A DNA stretch of 39,088 nt from JACDET01 sp038253825. GTDB taxonomy: Bacteria; Patescibacteriota; Microgenomatia; Levybacterales; UBA12049. The stretch's first letter is position 1. Every line of letters begins with the position of its first letter. The position numbers and the translations under genes were made by a program. Location: NCBI GenBank assembly GCA_038253825.1, contig JBBSGT010000012.1, positions 1 through 39,088 on the forward strand, given 5' to 3'. The notes below the pieces were generated by a model. The model made no database searches, was not told the origin of the DNA, and worked only from the letters and a program-made list of their open reading frames with translations. Below are positions 21,439 through 28,494 of this stretch, piece by piece.

Positions 21439-21444
21439 TATAAT
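21439..21444 (+). promoter_or_regulatory. -10 box for tsaD
   Basis: TATAAT ends ten bases before the ATG at 21455, and the in-frame ATG at 21443 overlaps it. An alternative pair is TTGAGT (21397-21402), 18 bp, TATAAA (21421-21426). Either way, translation from 21443 is unlikely for the first and optional for the second. Confidence 0.5.
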
Positions 21445-21454
21445 GTCTTCGCAT

Positions 21455-22534
21455 ATGACGATTCTCGGCATTGAAACCAGTTGTGATGAAACTGCTGCTG
21501 CTGTCATTGAAGGTGAAGGAACTAAACTTAATCTCCTTTCTAATGTGATCGCGAGCTCCCTTGAATTACATACTAAAACCGGCGGCATTATTCCTGAACA
21601 GGCGGCACGTGAACAAGTTAAATATATGCTTCCCGTTCTGAAGCAAGCTGTGAAAGAAGCAAATACGACTCTTGATGCAATTGACGCATTTGCCGTGACA
21701 TATGGTCCAGGCTTAATCGGATCATTGCTCGTTGGTGTTGAAACAGCAAAGACCCTTGCATATACCTTGAACAAACCCATAGTTCCTGTTAATCATATGG
21801 TTGGCCATTTGTATGCAAATTTTATCGACAATGATTCTATAGAATTTCCGGCATTGGGACTTGTTGTTTCGGGAGGGCATACTGACCTCTTATTAATAAA
21901 AGGACATGGAGATTTACAATTGCTCGGGGGAACTCGTGATGATGCAGCTGGCGAATGTTATGATAAATGCGCACGGTTACTCGGTTATAATTATCCAGGA
22001 GGCCCCAAGATCTCAAAATTGGCCGAAAAAGGAAACTCGGATGCGTTTGATTTCCCCCGACCAATGCTCGGTAGTCATGACTATGAATTTTCTTTTTCCG
22101 GATTAAAAACCGCATTTCTTAACCAAACAAAAAAACTTTTTCCAGTGCTAAGAAATGCACACGCTCATGAAAAAATAGGCTGGCAAGAAATTGTTATGGA
22201 AAATGATTTATCTGAAAAAGAAAAACAACTTGTCTATGACCTATGCGCTTCTTTGCAAAAAGCAATTATTACCGTCTTAGTTAGAAAAACATTGCGAGCT
22301 GCACAGCAGTATGATGTTTCTTCAATTATGATATCTGGGGGTGTCGCAGCAGATATATTGCTCCGAGAGACATTTCAGAAAACATTGCAAGAGAAAAAAT
22401 TGCCAATTAAATTTTCAGTGCCTCCAAAGTACCTTTGTACCGACAACGCTGCTATGATCGCGTCTGCGGCATATTTTAACTTCAAACCTGTTCCGTGGTC
22501 TGAAATTACTGCTGATCCGGAGCTATATTTTTAA
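21455..22534 (+). CDS. tsaD: tRNA threonylcarbamoyladenosine (t6A) transferase TsaD
   Basis: Transfers threonylcarbamoyl from its AMP ester to A37 of ANN-decoding tRNAs, with TsaB and TsaE. The 359-residue protein begins MTILGIETSCDET, the family start, so I choose 21455 over the ATG four codons upstream that overlaps the -10 box. The metal-binding NHMVGH (His114, His118), VVSGGHTDLLLI, GGTRDDAAGECYDKCARLLG, the YEFSFSGLKTAFL segment and the C-terminal CTDNAAMIA are all present. One oddity is IPEQAAREQ, where most homologues have IPELASREH; the usual His is Gln here. It is divergent from the restriction operon. Confidence 0.96.
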   Translation: MTILGIETSCDETAAAVIEGEGTKLNLLSNVIASSLELHTKTGGIIPEQAAREQVKYMLPVLKQAVKEANTTLDAIDAFAVTYGPGLIGSLLVGVETAKTLAYTLNKPIVPVNHMVGHLYANFIDNDSIEFPALGLVVSGGHTDLLLIKGHGDLQLLGGTRDDAAGECYDKCARLLGYNYPGGPKISKLAEKGNSDAFDFPRPMLGSHDYEFSFSGLKTAFLNQTKKLFPVLRNAHAHEKIGWQEIVMENDLSEKEKQLVYDLCASLQKAIITVLVRKTLRAAQQYDVSSIMISGGVAADILLRETFQKTLQEKKLPIKFSVPPKYLCTDNAAMIASAAYFNFKPVPWSEITADPELYF

Positions 22535-22575
22535 TACCACAAACCCCCTCAAAATATGCTATATTAGAATAAATC

Positions 22576-23178
22576 ATGGCAAGGACCGTATTATTCACCG
22601 TTCTCTTTCTCTTCACCTTTCTTCTTATTTTTTCCTTTTCTGCCAAAGCTTTTGCACAAGAAAAACCTTTGACGTTTTCTTATCTTGATTATATAAAACA
22701 TGCAGTTATTGAGTTGACCTATCTTACAACTCCATCCAAAGATGTCCTTGGTACGACAATACAACCTACCCCGCAACCGACACAGCCGACAGCTACCCCA
22801 ACCGCTCTTCCTGTTTCGCAAAAAGATTCCGAGATTTCTCACTTCTTACTCACCAAAGTCAATGAATACCGTTCAAGATATGGTCTCCCTCCCGTACAAT
22901 CAAGTGCACAGGCATGTGCTTTTGCCACCATTCGTGCGCAAGAAATAGCCAAGCGCTTCAGCCACGATGGATTTAAATCGCGAGTGAGTAAGCATACACT
23001 CCCCTATGACAAGTGGGCTCGAGCCACAGAAAATATCGCAGAAGCACCTGACTATAAAGAAGTCGTCGATCTCTGGGCGCAGTCCGCCGAACATGCAGCC
23101 AATATGCGGGATAATACACCGTATGTTTGTATTGAAGCATCAGGCCCCTACTATGCCTATGCAGGCATGAGGCCATAA
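22576..23178 (+). CDS. Secreted CAP-domain (SCP/PR-1) protein
   Basis: A 200-residue exported protein: signal peptide (about 1-27, ending SAKAFA), a short helical region, a Pro/Thr/Gln linker (61-80), then a CAP domain (about 86-200). CAP features are HFLLTKVNEYRSRYGLPPV, FSHDGF with His130, TENIA with Glu152, and WAQSAEHAANMRD with His173, the residues that form the usual cavity. Cys114 and Cys185 could form a disulfide. The domain ends abruptly after YAYAGMRP, slightly short of typical YVQVF endings. Function is unproven for bacterial CAP proteins; adhesion or proteolysis are proposed. A TAGAAT lies five bases above the ATG. Confidence 0.88.
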   Translation: MARTVLFTVLFLFTFLLIFSFSAKAFAQEKPLTFSYLDYIKHAVIELTYLTTPSKDVLGTTIQPTPQPTQPTATPTALPVSQKDSEISHFLLTKVNEYRSRYGLPPVQSSAQACAFATIRAQEIAKRFSHDGFKSRVSKHTLPYDKWARATENIAEAPDYKEVVDLWAQSAEHAANMRDNTPYVCIEASGPYYAYAGMRP

Positions 23179-23183
23179 GAGGA

Positions 23184-23792
23184 TTAAAAGCGTTTCTTCA
23201 TCGCTTCTTTATTTCTGTTTATCCACCATGCGTCATCTTTCTGCGCAAACCACCAGTCATCAGAATTTGTGGAAACAATAACTTTTGCCAAGTCCTTGGC
23301 GACTTTAGTTTGTAGTCGTTTGATGGTAGAGGGTATAAATGTTTCGGCTCGTTTATTGCCTATATCTACCTCTTCTTTGAGCGATAATAACCATTCAAGT
23401 TGATCGGCGTCTTTTGCGAGCTGCGCTTCTTTGGTTTTCTTTTCGGCAAATTCGATAAGCGTTTCCACAATATCATGCCCAAACGGTAATGTCTCTGAGA
23501 GATCTTTGATCGCTTTATGTTCATCGGAATTAGTATATTTTTGGTGGACATAGTTTAGATCACTTGTCCGTGCTTCTGCCAAATCATGCATGAGACACAT
23601 TTTCATTACCTTAGCTGCATCGATATCTTCTTCAAGTGATGAAAGAACGTACCCAATATACGTCACTCTATTAATGTGTTCAGAAACTGATTGTTTACCG
23701 CTACCGAGAAAATGGAAACCGCTTCGAGGAGTTTTTGAAAGAATTCCAACTTCAAAAAGAAAATTCACAATTGCTTTATGTGCTTTCTGCAT
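23184..23792 (-). CDS. HD-domain 5'-nucleotidase-like protein (YfbR/HDDC2 type)
   Basis: A 202-residue metal-dependent phosphohydrolase. Metal ligands of the HD fold are His39 (SVSEHINR), His69-Asp70 (CLMHDLAEA) and Asp130 (KDADQLEW), as in the 5'-deoxynucleotidase YfbR/HDDC2 group. The insert SDLNYVHQKY replaces the common TGDI segment. It probably dephosphorylates nucleoside monophosphates in the cytoplasm. The C-terminal Trp-rich part (DDWWFAQKDDAWWI) looks like a family-specific extension. I start it at 23792 because a TATAAT (23799-23804) ends seven bases above; the longer frame begins within or above that box. It is convergent with the CAP gene, separated by five bases. Confidence 0.82.
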   Translation of the reverse strand: MQKAHKAIVNFLFEVGILSKTPRSGFHFLGSGKQSVSEHINRVTYIGYVLSSLEEDIDAAKVMKMCLMHDLAEARTSDLNYVHQKYTNSDEHKAIKDLSETLPFGHDIVETLIEFAEKKTKEAQLAKDADQLEWLLSLKEEVDIGNKRAETFIPSTIKRLQTKVAKDLAKVIVSTNSDDWWFAQKDDAWWINRNKEAMKKRF

Positions 23793-23798
23793 GGGGTT

Positions 23799-23804
23799 AT
23801 TATA
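23799..23804 (-). promoter_or_regulatory. -10 box for the HD protein, leaderless arrangement
   Basis: Minus-strand TATAAT, six intervening bases, then the ATG at 23792. The -35 at the matching distance is weak. Confidence 0.5.
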
Positions 23805-23872
23805 GCAAGAGTTTGCATAAAGTACACGCACCTGCCTGTAAGAGATTAGGCTGAACGTGATACAATACGCTT

Positions 23873-24910
23873 ATGGAAAATCTGTCCGTTATCCTTATCG
23901 TTATCATTCTTGGATTTGCCGGGATGTTTTTCTTTCTCAATAAAAAACTCTCTGAGGTGAAGAAAAAAGATACAGATCAAAACCTCATCGCATGGCTCCA
24001 GACAATGCAGCAGTCACTTGAGACGACCAATAAAACCCTCAACGAATCTATGCAGCATAATTCAACGACGATGGTACGCACGCTCCAGGAAAATTCAAAA
24101 CAATTGAATCAACGACTTGATAAGGCCGCTGAAGTCATCAGGGACGTCGGGAAGGAAGTAGGCCAAATGAGTGAAATCGGCCGCAACATGCGTGAACTGC
24201 AAGACTTTTTGAAAAGCCCCAAATTGCGAGGTAATATCGGTGAACAAGTTCTCACCGATCTTATTACCCAGATTTTTCCCAAGAATAGTTTTCACTTGCA
24301 GTATGCTTTTCGGTCAGGCGAAAAAGTTGATGCGGCTATCAAGACCGACGCGGGTATCCTCCCAATTGATGCCAAATTTCCGATGGAAAATTTCCAGAAA
24401 TTGTCCAAATCCCGAGATGAGGCAGAAATTAAACTCTTGAGAAAGGATTTCACGCGAGACATCAAAAAGCATATCGACGCAATTGCCAAGAAATATATTC
24501 TCCCTGACGAAGGCACCATGGATTTTGCACTGATGTATGTACCGTCTGAATCTGTCTTTTATGAAATTGTTGTAATGGATGAATTAGTTGAATATGCAAG
24601 AACGCAACGGGTCTATATTGTCTCTCCGACCACGCTCTATGCACATTTGCAGACAATTCTCCTCTCCTACGAGGGACATAAAATTGAAGAACAGTCACGA
24701 GAAGTATTGCGGTTGTTGCGAAGTCTGCAAATCGACTATGACAAAGTGAATGACTCACTTGATACACTCGGCAAGCATCTTGGCAATGCATCAAATCAAT
24801 ATATGAATGTTACTAAGGGTTTCTTAGGATTTGGACAAAAACTCTCCAGTGTGAAATATCTGAATAAATCAGTCCAGAAAGAAGCCGCGCAAGAACAACT
24901 CGAAGTATAG
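23873..24910 (+). CDS. rmuC: DNA recombination protein RmuC homologue
   Basis: A 345-residue RmuC-family protein: an N-terminal membrane helix (about 4-22), a coiled coil (30-110), then the RmuC domain with LRGNIGEQVLTDLITQIFP, VDAAIKTDAGILPIDAKFPMENF, MYVPSESVFYEI and YIVSPTTLYAHLQTI. The domain is related to restriction-like nucleases, and the D/DAK residues around IDAKFP are the expected active site. In E. coli RmuC limits recombination at inverted repeats. It is anchored to the membrane with the domain in the cytoplasm. A TACAAT (23861-23866) ends seven bases before the ATG, so the message should be leaderless. Confidence 0.94.
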   Translation: MENLSVILIVIILGFAGMFFFLNKKLSEVKKKDTDQNLIAWLQTMQQSLETTNKTLNESMQHNSTTMVRTLQENSKQLNQRLDKAAEVIRDVGKEVGQMSEIGRNMRELQDFLKSPKLRGNIGEQVLTDLITQIFPKNSFHLQYAFRSGEKVDAAIKTDAGILPIDAKFPMENFQKLSKSRDEAEIKLLRKDFTRDIKKHIDAIAKKYILPDEGTMDFALMYVPSESVFYEIVVMDELVEYARTQRVYIVSPTTLYAHLQTILLSYEGHKIEEQSREVLRLLRSLQIDYDKVNDSLDTLGKHLGNASNQYMNVTKGFLGFGQKLSSVKYLNKSVQKEAAQEQLEV

Positions 24911-24913
24911 CGC

Positions 24914-24942
24914 TTGCACTAAGAGCCTGATAGATTTACAAT
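24914..24942 (+). promoter_or_regulatory. Promoter for the 24949 gene (leaderless)
   Basis: TTGCAC (24914-24919), a 17-bp spacer and TACAAT (24937-24942). The expected start nucleotide is the A of the ATG at 24949. Confidence 0.65.
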
Positions 24943-24948
24943 AACATT

Positions 24949-25311
24949 ATGAACTTTGCAGCACTTGCACCACGTCCGATAATTCCAATGATGAGTCGTC
25001 CCATCAAAGTAACTCCAAAAGGAAATGTTTATAAAATTGCTGTTTCTCGTTATGATGCTGATGGAAATAAAGCACCAAATCACGAGATATGGATGACGAA
25101 AGAAGCGATTCAGAAGCATTATTCAGGCATGAAAGAAGAGCCTGAAAATTATCAAATCAAACAGTTTGCTAGACATACCTATCAAAAAGCTCTCCGTAGT
25201 GGTAATGGAGCATTAAAACATAATGGGTTATTGGTGACAACAGAAGGTATTGCCCATGGTGATACCAAACTTTGGCCTCACACTATTTCTCATCCGGAAG
25301 TTAAATTTTAA
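24949..25311 (+). CDS. Hypothetical protein, 120 aa
   Basis: A basic, soluble 120-residue protein with no signal peptide or membrane helix. I do not recognise it. After a Pro/Met-rich start there is a beta-like segment (GNVYKIAVSRYDADGNKAPNHEIWMT), a charged helix, and a C-terminal stretch with several His residues (IAHGDTKLWPHTISHPEV). It has a good promoter with the ATG at the predicted transcript start, which supports it being a real gene. It ends convergently with the truncated reductase gene, overlapping by 11 bases, and may mark the junction of the deletion that removed the rest of that gene. Confidence 0.6.
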   Translation: MNFAALAPRPIIPMMSRPIKVTPKGNVYKIAVSRYDADGNKAPNHEIWMTKEAIQKHYSGMKEEPENYQIKQFARHTYQKALRSGNGALKHNGLLVTTEGIAHGDTKLWPHTISHPEVKF

Positions 25312-25639
25312 GGGATGCTTCGTCCAGAACAAACGTCCCCATTGGGCCAAAACAATTAATTTCAGCACCCTTCTTATGTTGGAATAATGTTTGTTTAAAT
25401 GTACTTTTCCCTTTTCGCGTCGTTATCATAATATATTCTTCCTCTGGAGCTGAAGAAATAGTAAAAAAACGATTGGATCCCCGCTCATCAGCCGAATCAT
25501 GTGGCAATGTCATCTGCAAATATTGCCCAGGTAGAAATAGGAAACCTTTCGGCTTGGCAAAATAGAATGCTGCAATCTTTGCCGTGAGCTGTTCTTTTTT
25601 TATAAATATTAAACTAAACATTTTTGCTGCAATTTTCAT
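25301..25639 (-). pseudogene. Truncated ferredoxin-NADP reductase-like flavoprotein (FAD domain only)
   Basis: The 112 residues match only the N-terminal FAD-binding half of the ferredoxin reductase family: FYFAKPKGFLFLPGQYLQM (strand and PGQ turn), RFFTISSAP (the RxYS-type flavin motif), MITTRKGKSTFKQTL (pyrophosphate contact), and GAEINCFGPMGTFVL. It stops where the linker to the NAD(P) domain should begin; the GGIGITP nucleotide-binding half is absent, because the convergent gene at 24949-25311 occupies that DNA. The full family is about twice as long. It could bind FAD but should not accept NAD(P)H. It follows the 25647 gene with a seven-base gap, so it may still be transcribed. Confidence 0.7.
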
Positions 25640-25646
25640 TTAAAAA

Positions 25647-26282
25647 CTATAGCACACCTTCTAAAAATCTAAGAAAATTTTGAGCTTGCGTTTCATTTAA
25701 AATGCCATCTTTATAGCGACCCTGATTAGCCTCTGGCGAATACTGTACATTTGGCCCTTCATTTAGCCCTATCCTTTGAAAAGCGCTCATGATATCATCA
25801 AGTTGATCGCGTGTAATTGGAGGCATATAACTGATCGAATACGGAGCACGCCGAAGGTCAGTAAATTTATTTTTTGCTAACCCTCCCACTTGATAATAAT
25901 TTAGCCCTTCAGGAATTACTTCCAATGGTTCAGTCTTTATAAAAACATCAGCTTGTATATTCGCTCTATCACCAAGCATATCAGAAAACGGGAGAGCAAC
26001 TCCAACAACCTCTCCATAGGTTCTTATATTTAAATTGCCATATAATTCTTCATCTGTTCTAAATGGAATATCACTTTCTCGACCTACAATATCTCCCTCC
26101 TCCAGCCTTCCCTCCCAGATTGCTTCTCGAAACATTCCCATTTGATCTGCTTTTATCACTCTCTGCATTGGACCTCTTGCAAGATCAGCGAGTCGTCGAG
26201 TAATGCTTGTAAAAGTTTGCTCACTGAGTTGTACTTCTCTATCGAATGGATGTGGTAGATATTCACGAGAATCTTCTGACAT
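25647..26282 (-). CDS. Hypothetical protein, 211 aa
   Basis: An acidic soluble protein with no signal peptide. No family is recognised. It starts with a polar stretch and a helix (FTSITRRLADLARGPMQRVI). A central beta-rich region follows (NLNIRTYGEVVGVALPFSDM, ADVFIKTEPLEVIPEG), then a helix-rich C-terminus. The style resembles conserved CPR hypotheticals of about 200 residues. A consensus TTGACA promoter (18-bp spacer to TACACT) lies just above the ATG, so it is very likely expressed, and it precedes the truncated flavoprotein in the same direction. Confidence 0.65.
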   Translation of the reverse strand: MSEDSREYLPHPFDREVQLSEQTFTSITRRLADLARGPMQRVIKADQMGMFREAIWEGRLEEGDIVGRESDIPFRTDEELYGNLNIRTYGEVVGVALPFSDMLGDRANIQADVFIKTEPLEVIPEGLNYYQVGGLAKNKFTDLRRAPYSISYMPPITRDQLDDIMSAFQRIGLNEGPNVQYSPEANQGRYKDGILNETQAQNFLRFLEGVL

Positions 26283-26292
26283 ACTAATGAAG

Positions 26293-26322
26293 AGTGTAGA
26301 GCAAAGAGTAAATTATTGTCAA
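26293..26322 (-). promoter_or_regulatory. Promoter for the 26282 gene
   Basis: Minus-strand TTGACA (26317-26322), an 18-bp spacer and TACACT (26293-26298), ten bases before the ATG. Confidence 0.65.
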
Positions 26323-26350
26323 GAAACTATATAAAAATAGAATATTCTCA

Positions 26351-26379
26351 TTGAATAGCTATCTTAAATACCCTATACT
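26351..26379 (+). promoter_or_regulatory. Promoter for the zinc-ribbon/Cys-repeat operon (leaderless)
   Basis: TTGAAT (26351-26356), a 17-bp spacer and TATACT (26374-26379). The expected transcription start is the A of the ATG at 26386. Confidence 0.7.
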
Positions 26380-26385
26380 ACTCTT

Positions 26386-26694
26386 ATGGTGAATATCACG
26401 CAAACCTGTTCCACTTGTGGCAAACAGTTTTTGGTCATTGATAAAGAACAGCAATTCTTGCAGGAGAAAGGACTCGCATTACCCACTAGTTGTCCCACGT
26501 GCCGTCAAACTAGAAGACTTAAACTCCGTGGAGAAAGAGCATTGTATCGAGCAAAATGCAGTAAATGCGATAAAGATATTATTGTCTCGTATGATCCCAA
26601 AACTGTAAAAAATCAAATTCTCTGCAAACAAGATTATGATCAATACTTTCTCGATAATGATCCAATAATAGCTGACCCATTACCAGAAGCCTAA
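26386..26694 (+). CDS. Double zinc-ribbon protein
   Basis: A 102-residue protein with two predicted zinc sites. The first, CSTCG (Cys8, Cys11) with CPTCRQTRR (Cys36, Cys39), is the 'probable zinc-ribbon' type. The second has CSKC (Cys58, Cys61) with Cys80 in ILCKQDYD and a nearby His/Asp-type ligand possible. The C-terminus is acidic. It is leaderless, and only two bases separate it from the Cys-repeat gene, so they are surely cotranscribed. I recall similar zinc-ribbon segments joined to Cys-repeat proteins in other CPR genomes, which suggests that the two proteins act as one unit. Role unknown; nucleic acid or protein binding are the usual options. Confidence 0.82.
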   Translation: MVNITQTCSTCGKQFLVIDKEQQFLQEKGLALPTSCPTCRQTRRLKLRGERALYRAKCSKCDKDIIVSYDPKTVKNQILCKQDYDQYFLDNDPIIADPLPEA

Positions 26695-26696
26695 TC

Positions 26697-27617
26697 ATGA
26701 CAGCCGATACATTCTATTCTGAATTAAACAACCTGCTTTCCCGTTATCCTAAAGTCCCCCCTGATATTTCAGAGTCAGAAAATAGTGAGTATGGTGAGCA
26801 TCTGGCATACTGTAAAAATATGTACATTGCTTTTGACTGCGCTAACTCTTCAGACTGTATGTATCTCTATGACTCATACATTGCCAAAAACTGTATTGAT
26901 TGTGATTATGTAGTAGAGTCTGAACTCTGCTATGAAAGTGTCGATCCTTTTAAGTGTTTTAATAGTGATTATCTTGAATACTGTATAAGTCTGCGTGACG
27001 CTTCATTTTCTACTAATTGTATTAACTGTCATGATATCTTTGGTTGCGTTAACTTACAAAATAAGTCATTTTGTATTTTTAATCGACAATTGACTGAAGA
27101 GGAATATAAAAGAAAAGTAGCTGAATATAAAAAATGGCCTCCTGAAAAAATATTAGCAGTTGTTGATGAATTAAAGAATCGCTATCCATTAACCCAAACG
27201 CATGAAGCCCATAACGAAAATTCAGCCTATGGTAATTATAGCCACTATAATAAAAACTGCTATATGTGCTTTGATAGCGCTCATAATGAGGCAAGTGGGT
27301 ACCTTTATGACAGTCATCATACTACTTCCTGCTATGATAGCTCTTCATCTTATCATAATGAATTATCGTATCAAGCCGTGGATGCAATCAAGCTCTTCAA
27401 TTGCAATTTTTCTGTGCTTTCTGGCAATGCTCATGACAGTTCATATATCTTCAACTGCAGAAATGTTAAGGATTGTATTGGCTGTGTTTCACTCAACAAC
27501 AAACAATATTGCATACTCAACAGACAACTGAGTAAAGAAGACTATGAGCGGATAAGCAAACACATCCTCGAAGAACTAAAATCAAAAAATCTTGGGTGGA
27601 ATGAATTACATTTTTAA
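26697..27617 (+). CDS. Cys/Tyr-rich protein with two long internal repeats
   Basis: A 306-residue protein made of two homologous units, about residues 29-142 and 175-285. Each begins NSxYG, continues through a Cys/Asp/Tyr-rich region with short sub-repeats (CMYLYDSYIAKNCIDC; GYLYDSHHTTSCYD), passes GCVxLxNKxxCIxNRQL, and ends in a charged helix (TEEEYKRK; SKEDYERI). There are 20 cysteines, 12 in the first unit and 8 in the second. No signal peptide is present, so the cysteines are probably metal ligands rather than disulfides. The short periodic units suggest a beta-solenoid. CPR proteins of this look have been labelled 'CaiB/BaiF family', which nothing in this sequence supports. The C-terminus KNLGWNELHF has a near copy at 28462-28494. 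Confidence 0.8.
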   Translation: MTADTFYSELNNLLSRYPKVPPDISESENSEYGEHLAYCKNMYIAFDCANSSDCMYLYDSYIAKNCIDCDYVVESELCYESVDPFKCFNSDYLEYCISLRDASFSTNCINCHDIFGCVNLQNKSFCIFNRQLTEEEYKRKVAEYKKWPPEKILAVVDELKNRYPLTQTHEAHNENSAYGNYSHYNKNCYMCFDSAHNEASGYLYDSHHTTSCYDSSSSYHNELSYQAVDAIKLFNCNFSVLSGNAHDSSYIFNCRNVKDCIGCVSLNNKQYCILNRQLSKEDYERISKHILEELKSKNLGWNELHF

Positions 27618-27641
27618 TCAACTATTGCTATACTGACCTAA

Positions 27642-28463
27642 ATGAAAGTCAAAATCGCGGCAGCGCAAATTGCTATAACTCCTTTTGATTTATCCGCCAA
27701 TCTTGAAAAAATCAAAGCAGCCTTTATGCATGCTTCCAAAAAGAGATGCAACTTTCTCTGTCTTCCTGAAGAATGCTGGGCAGGAGTAGAATATCAAGAA
27801 AAAAGAACAAATGAAGTAGCGGACTTTATGAAAAACCACACAGCCCGATTGACTAAACAGTATGGCATCTACTGTATCGCTGGTACTGTCATTGAAGAAA
27901 TCAAAGAACGAGATACAAAACATCTTCATAACGTTAGCTATATCTTTAATCCGACTGGTACCATAATTGGCCGTTATGCAAAAAGGCACTTGGTTCCCTC
28001 CACGGAGAAAGAGAGGATACCGGGTGAATCGCATCAGATAATTGATACAGAATTCGGTAGAATCGGTGTCCAAATCTGTCGAGATATTTTGTATCCTGAA
28101 GCTACTCAGATTACTGCCAATTTAGGCGCAAAAATTATTTTTTCACCGGCTTTCTGGGGTAAATTCTCAACAACGTATCCTACTTCACTCTCTTTTCACC
28201 ACATTGATGAATTACAAATGATTAAATACCTTGTCCCAGCAAGAGCCTTGGAAAATGAGGTGTTTTTTGTCTTTTGCAACGCTGCCGAATAGTACCAAAC
28301 ACCACAAAGAAAAGATACTCTACTCGGTTATACGCAAATTTGCGAACCATTTTCAGGACTCACAAAAATTCTTAGACACAACCATGAAGAAATACTTACA
28401 AAAACAATCGAGACTGACTTGGTGGATAAGATGCGAGAAGGATGGAAAATCAGAGGACACTAA
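27642..28463 (+). pseudogene. Carbon-nitrogen hydrolase (nitrilase family) interrupted by an amber stop
   Basis: The frame encodes a nitrilase-superfamily amidohydrolase with its full triad: Glu43 (LPEECW), Lys114 (YAKRHLVP) and Cys146 (VQICRDILYPE). It stops at TAG 28290-28292 after 216 residues (FCNAAE), where the fold needs about 55 more. The same frame continues as YQTPQRKDTLLGYTQICEPF and EILTKTIETDLVDKMREGWKIRGH to TAA at 28461-28463, matching the usual family ending. The gene is therefore intact except for one amber codon (for example from CAG or GAG) and possibly a frameshift near the very end. Truncation would remove part of the central sandwich, so the short product is probably inactive. 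TATACT (27629-27634) lies seven bases above the ATG. Confidence 0.75.
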
Positions 28464-28494
28464 AAATCCAGGTTGGACAGAGCTGCAGTTCTAA
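28462..28494 (+). repeat. C-terminal tail like that of the Cys-repeat protein
   Basis: Just past the nitrilase stop, shifted by one base, the sequence codes KNPGWTELQF then TAA. The Cys-repeat protein ends KNLGWNELHF then TAA at 27585-27617. Seven of ten residues and the stop agree, and base differences fall mostly at third positions, so the likeness is at protein level. It may be a relic of a second Cys-repeat gene, or the true C-terminus of the nitrilase after a one-base indel. Confidence 0.5.
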
